A stretch of 64,000 nt of DNA from Cryptomeria japonica (Eukaryota > Streptophyta > Pinopsida > Cupressales > Cupressaceae): the NCBI RefSeq assembly GCF_030272615.1, contig NC_081407.1, forward strand, positions 153,035,048 through 153,099,047. Reading direction: 5' to 3'. The position numbers and the translations under genes were made by a program. Below the pieces are notes generated by a model, which worked only from the letters and a program-made list of their open reading frames with translations, searched no databases and was not told the DNA's origin. Numbering within the stretch: the stretch's first letter is position 1; every line of letters begins with the position of its first letter. Of this stretch, positions 59,239 to 64,000 are shown in pieces.

Positions 59239-61845
59239 TACTAACCCAAAGGGGAAAATACAAAGAGTAAAGGTAAGTGAGAAAGAAACAAGATGATCAC
59301 TCACTCGGCTCGTTTAGCCTTTTATCATTGTAATTTATGATCATGGTGGGCATTTTTCCCATCAATTGTCAATGTGGACCATGGTTCAAAAGATGGATTC
59401 CCAACAAAGCTGTTTCCACCATGAGTACAAAAGTTTCTCAGCTTAAAAAGAAGCCTAGGATACTTAGCGTGAGCCCCAAACATCGAATAATGTAAGGCTT
59501 TAAATCAACATCAAGAAAAGAAGAGAAAAGCTGCCCCCATTCAGTGCTCCGTCCTTGGTGATAGTGGAAACAAGATCGAATATTGTTCACCTAGCTTAGA
59601 AAGCACACTGAACGAATTCTAAATATCTTCAAAGCAAGATTTGATTAAGACACGTACTATAAAGTATGGCCCTGCTAAAAAAATTGGAAGATGCTCTTTA
59701 AACAGGCTTTCCAGGCTTTTGCCATTTAGGTCGAAAATGATCGCGCAATGTAAAGTATAGGTTCACACATCAACCATCAATTAAAGGTAATTCATATTAT
59801 GGCATTGGATTCGTATGATAAAGTTTATTCTAAAGTGTCATGCAAATGAATTTTTACTCAAGCATTATATATGTTTAGAATAAAGATTGTTTGTGTGAAT
59901 AAATGGTCCCAAAAAAATAGTAAAATATCATTAGTTTTTATATTTTTTAAATGTAATTTTTTTTATAGTTATAATGAGATTGTGTCAAGTGGCAATATTG
60001 ATTGCATTAATATATTCATATTAAATGCATGGATTTTACTTGTTGAACATGTAGGTCCATAGAAAATTGTAGATGGTGCATAATGATAGTTGATTATAAA
60101 GGTGGATTTGTAGCATCTTTCCTATCAAACTTAATTTCCCTCTTGTGATTAGTTCTATGTAGTTTTGATCTATTTAAATAATTATAAAACAAAGCATCTA
60201 CAAATCAAGATTGACTAGTTGTGAATATTTTTATTTTGGGACAGGTTTATTTATATCTTATCGATCCATTTGTACAACCTTCAGTATTCAAATTAATAGG
60301 AGGTTATTACTTTCTTTTGATGACATGGAGGATCAAAAAGTTAGTTCAGTGCCAAAGAGCCATGAGATGGCTAATTTGAAAAGCATGGCACCAATGTTTT
60401 TGTTTAATAAGTGTCGTATAGAGATTATTTGTCATTTTATTATTATAACATAAGTAATAAATGTAATAAGTATATAAGATTTAAATTTTTTAACTATTAT
60501 TTGGTTGTTTGAATTAATTGATTTAATTTATATAATTTAGAAATAAAAATATTCAATGTCATTTGAATTATAATTAAAACTTAGAAATATATATTGTAGG
60601 TTAAAATTATATGCATTGTAATTTTATTTTAATTTTGATTTTGTGAGATGAAATTGTATTAGGAATAGTAAGATATATTGTAATATTATCTAATTCTATT
60701 CTACTTATAAATGATATAATATTAAATGACATGAAGATAACTCTAACTTAGGGTGAGTGCAAGAAGTTGTGTCCACTTTTTGGTAAAAAAGTGGAAGTTT
60801 TTTCCCTTTTTTTTTGGATTTCATCCCGTTTGACCTAAATATTTGAGGCACTTAAAGAATGATTCTTGAAAAAATTCAGTAATAGAAAATGTAGTGCTCG
60901 AAGTCTACTTTCCAAATATATAATTTATTTTAATACCCAGATCTTAAAAAGGAATTTTGAATAGGCATTAGTAAGACCTATAGTTTAAAAGTCACTTGTT
61001 AGGACCATACCATGCCCATGTACGACAAGCATAATTTGACCTAAATGAAATTATTTTTCTTTATCCTTTTGGGAAAATATCTATAATTCACTCACCTTTG
61101 ATGAGGACATTTTTTTGTAATTTTTTTCCATATGTTTTTTTTTGGTTATTTTTTAATTGGGCATAATCACTGTTTTGAAAAATCCGCGTGTACGGCAAAC
61201 ATAATTTGACCTAAACTTAACATTTTTTTAATTTTTTTTTTTTAAACTGTATAGATTTGTCTGTAGTTTGATGCCATATGATTTTTTTTTTCAAAAAACT
61301 TAAAGACAAAAAAGTTATTAAAATTTTAAAAAACCATGTTATTTCAAGTTTATGGATCTCTTTCATTAGAAATTATTTTAAAATTAAAAATATTGATCCA
61401 TTCTCTTAAAAAATTATATATTTGGAATCTAGAGAGTGTGTACTATAATGGGTTTTTGTTGTTTAAATTTTTTTTGAAAATTAGGTGTTCAGATATATTT
61501 TTGAAGTCATTTTTTTGTATGAAGCTTGATTTGGGCTTGAAGTTGCAGGTCAAACTAGTTCCGAGCCTCAGGTTCGGCTTTCCGAGCCATTTTACAAGCC
61601 TAATTCCGAACCTACAAGCGGGCCCCAAAAACAATTTTTTACAAACGGGATCCCGTTTTGTTTTTTCATTAAATTTTTTTTTCGGAATTGTATAAATAAA
61701 TGATCATTTAACATAATAAAACATGTCTTCAAATGTGCGAGTTTTGACATGACATATTATGATTTAGTTGTCCTTTGGATGCTCTTTTGTTGCAATTTTA
61801 GATCCATTTTTTGAAGGTGGCATTTATTGCATAATTTTTTAGTCA
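59239..61845. other. NLR upstream region and AT-rich intergenic DNA
   Basis: 59,239-59,700 would hold the NLR promoter, but no clear TATA box was chosen. The rest is AT-rich with poly-T tracts. A phrase GTACGACAAGCATAATTTG (61,021) recurs as GTACGGCAAACATAATTTG (61,192). A GC-richer patch at 61,550-61,640 repeats CCGAGCC and CCGAACC. Confidence 0.45.
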
Positions 61846-62156
61846 TGGGGTCTAAACAATGTTAGAAGAAGAAACAAAGGAGGAAATTGACCATCGAGGA
61901 AATTCAAGAAGAACGAAAGAAGGAGGCCAAATGTCAAAGGGATAGAAGAATGACGATTCGACAAATGAATAATCCTAATGCTTCTAGATCCACAACAATG
62001 GAAGAGACAAACATTCAAGATGATGCCTTGGGGGATCAAATGGACGTAGATGATGCAATTATGGATGATGTTGATGTGAATGAAATAATTATGAAGAATA
62101 TTCCAAGTACAACTGTTGGCATTATAGTAAGAAATATTGTTGGCATTTCAATATAA
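61846..62156 (+). CDS. Small basic hypothetical ORF, cut by an LTR
   Basis: The frame open from 61887 encodes a basic, charged N-terminal stretch (EEIQEERKKEAKCQRDRRM) and then an acidic one. The same frame extends upstream through a basic KKKQRRK to an ATG at 61846, but with one TAG. The last dozen residues come from the LTR that begins at 62114 or 62138, so the frame is truncated. The basic start faintly resembles the N-terminus of plant Helitron helicase proteins. That is only a guess, and the gene may not be real. Confidence 0.25.
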
Positions 62157-63632
62157 GGAGATTGTTGATATTCAGTAAGGATATTGAGAAGGTTGTTGAA
62201 GATTATTGATATAACTGAAGTAGGATGATAACTATCTTTATAAAATTATTTTGTCATTGATGTCAAGAAATTGATTATCTGATTCAGTATGATGTTGCCA
62301 TATCTTGAGAAGATTGATTAGAAGAGAATTAAGTTGTCGGTAAAAGACATAGAAAGAATGTGATGAATAAGAGGAGGAATAAGTTATTCAATGGGCAACT
62401 ATTACCAAGTTAGACAATGATGAGGTCATGATGTTTAGATTGTTTTGATATCCTACATATGTTGTTGATTGTAAGGTTAATACTATACTATGTCACCGAG
62501 CAAGGAACCTAGTCGGTAAACCCTAAGGTTATCGATATCGGTTAATGAAGGCGTAATGTCTACCGAGTAAAGTTTAGTATTTACCGAGTTGCAACCGAGT
62601 TATGACAGTGCACATTGGATGGATAAAAACATTATTTAATGAAGGACAATGATTAGCTGGAGATGTATAAATGATTGATATTCCGTGCATGAAGTTTGTT
62701 AAGGATCTATGGCAAAGGAAAATCGGCAGGAAGATCTACAACGCAGATTGAACCGCAATAACCTTGGGCAAGTTCCAAGAAAGGATTACAAGTCCTGAGG
62801 CAAGGTAAAACATTTTCAGATCGAAAGGATACATTGAACCTGGTCAAGTTTGAAGATCTGATGGCTAAGATTGATCATGGGAAATGTGATCAAGGAGATT
62901 AAGCGGTTAGCAATTGTTTATAAATAAGGAATTGTTGATAAACAATGTATGCGGGCAAGTGCATGCACAGGGATGCTACATAGTGATTACCGAGCATAGA
63001 AGCTTGAAGACCTGTTTGAATAACAAAGTAGAGAGCCCAGCAGAGGGACAAGATAAGTCCTATGACTAGATTGTTTTGAGCAAATAAGAATCTGCTTTAG
63101 CATTTTAGATGTGAAGTTGCAGATATATTTTTATTACTGTTATTTTTTAAGTGACAGGAAATCTCTTAATCGAGTGGACTTAACAGTCTTATTTGTAAAC
63201 CCTCTAGCAAGGTAACATTCTAGTTGAGTGTTTGAAATCCTTTAACAAGGTCACTTCTAACAAAGTGAAGATCCTAACAGATCTGAGGGAAATCCCTTAA
63301 ACGGGTCACATCTAGCAATGTGTTTGTAATCTTTCACAGGATTTGCTTTTAACCGAGCATACTCTAGAAGAGTATATTTCTTAGTGGGTTCGAAATCCCA
63401 CAGTGGCTTTTCCCTATTTGGGTTTCCACGTTAAATCTGGTGTTATGAGTGTTATGATGATTATGTGTTTATGAGTTTGCAAGTTTAGCATTATTGGTTA
63501 TATTGCTGAAGTATAAGTTACCAAGGTTGAATCTGTTGATTTTATGGAAGATTAAGTTTGTATGATTCACCCCCCCCTCTCATCTTGTTAGCTATTGGCA
63601 TCTGTACTTTACATTAAGTATCAGAACTATCA
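62138..63632 (+). repeat. 5' LTR of a right-edge Copia element
   Basis: The end is firm: ACTATCA (63632) followed by a primer site. The start is TGTTGGCATTTC at 62138, or TGTTGGCATTAT at 62114, which forms a local duplication. It includes TTGTCATTGATGTCAA (62251-62266) and GATTCACCCCCCCC (63563-63583). The length is about 1.5 kb. Confidence 0.7.
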
Positions 63633-63633
63633 A

Positions 63634-63645
63634 TTGGTATCAGAG
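63634..63645 (+). promoter_or_regulatory. Primer-binding site of the right-edge Copia
   Basis: TTGGTATCAGAG, initiator Met tRNA type, one base after the LTR. Confidence 0.85.
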
Positions 63646-63696
63646 ATTTGGACTCCAGAAGAAAATTTTAAAGGTACTTGAGGCAAAGATCCGAAG

Positions 63697-64000
63697 ATGT
63701 ATAAAAGGGATGCACCGAAGCTGAACAAGTCAAGTTTCTCCACATGGTAGAAAATGATGAAGCTACATTTATCAGGAATTGGAGAATATGCAACATATTA
63801 TCTGGAGAATGATTATATTGCACCGAGCACCAACCCTCTGACACTAGAAGAGATAAAGGCAAAGCAAGAACATATTCAAGCTATGATTGAAATAACATCA
63901 GCATTGACGGACTCAGAGTTTAATGATTTAGAAGGCTGTAATGATGCAAAAGCAATATGGACTAAGCTCATATTTGTGTATGGAGGTGATGAACATGTTC
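63697..64000 (+). pseudogene. Copia gag start, continues beyond the window
   Basis: From the ATG at 63697 the frame is open to the window edge except for one TAG at 63748, in the conserved region after W (F-S-T-W). It shows typical Copia gag pieces: LTDSEFNDLEGCNDAKAIW and KLIFVYGGDEHV. The stop is consistent with CAG to TAG. Whether the rest of the element is intact cannot be seen. Confidence 0.75.

Noticed and set aside
61887-62156. Helitron helicase start
   Set aside because: Only a weak resemblance in a basic stretch. No Rep or helicase motif and no Helitron ends were seen.
1-64000. tRNA genes at TGGTATCAGAGC-like sites
   Set aside because: These are primer-binding sites complementary to tRNA 3' ends. 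No cloverleaf surrounds them.

Overview
The window looks like intergenic DNA from a large, repeat-rich seed-plant genome. A conifer or other gymnosperm is my best guess (inference). The reasons are the AT-rich composition, plant-type Copia, Gypsy and L1-like retroelements with initiator-Met tRNA primer sites (TGGTATCAGAGC-like), nested and decayed insertions, and only two host-gene traces. No bacterial features, CRISPR arrays, rRNA or tRNA genes were seen.

Layout. 1-7.1 kb holds minus-strand retroelement debris: a Copia Gag-protease fragment, an L1-like endonuclease fragment and a Gypsy-like gag remnant. A solo LTR with a TATAA target duplication splits a further minus-strand reading frame there. 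7.9-9.0 kb carries the last three exons of a plant amidase-family gene on the plus strand. 10.2-16.5 kb is a complete but mutated Copia element (two LTRs, target duplication CTTTT). 16.5-19.9 kb is a 5'-incomplete non-autonomous element that encodes Gag and protease, then an unrecognised acidic domain where integrase and reverse transcriptase would be. 20.8-22.2 kb is a 1.3 kb polypurine block ending in an AT microsatellite. 23.9-24.3 kb is a lone LTR whose promoter is packed with heat-shock elements next to a TATA box. 26.2-28.6 kb is a TG-rich microsatellite that abuts a Gypsy LTR and gag.

28.6-50.9 kb is a nested complex. A plus-strand Copia (28,590-33,761) is cut inside RNase H by another LTR (33,762 onward). 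That LTR is split by a full-length non-autonomous LTR element (35,541-44,777, target duplication AAAAT, coding strand minus) with an unknown Asn/Gln-rich ORF and several tandem arrays. The outer LTR resumes and ends at 45,632, followed by a gag that breaks at about 46,877. There it is fused to a minus-strand, 3'-truncated Copia of the same family as the first (46,877-50,869). That Copia sits in a minus-strand L1-like LINE (50,870 to about 56,150), which also carries a second LTR insertion.

57.2-59.2 kb is a broken NLR-type resistance gene on the minus strand, lacking most of its NB-ARC domain. 62.1-64.0 kb is the 5' LTR and gag start of another Copia that runs off the right edge.

Most of the sequence is inactive transposon. 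Many in-frame stops are explained by C-to-T change, especially CAG to TAG, which fits long-term cytosine methylation. The items most worth following up are the two non-autonomous elements with unrecognised proteins, the heat-shock-element LTR, and short motifs shared by six otherwise different LTRs. Splice sites and target duplications were placed by eye. No database search was possible.
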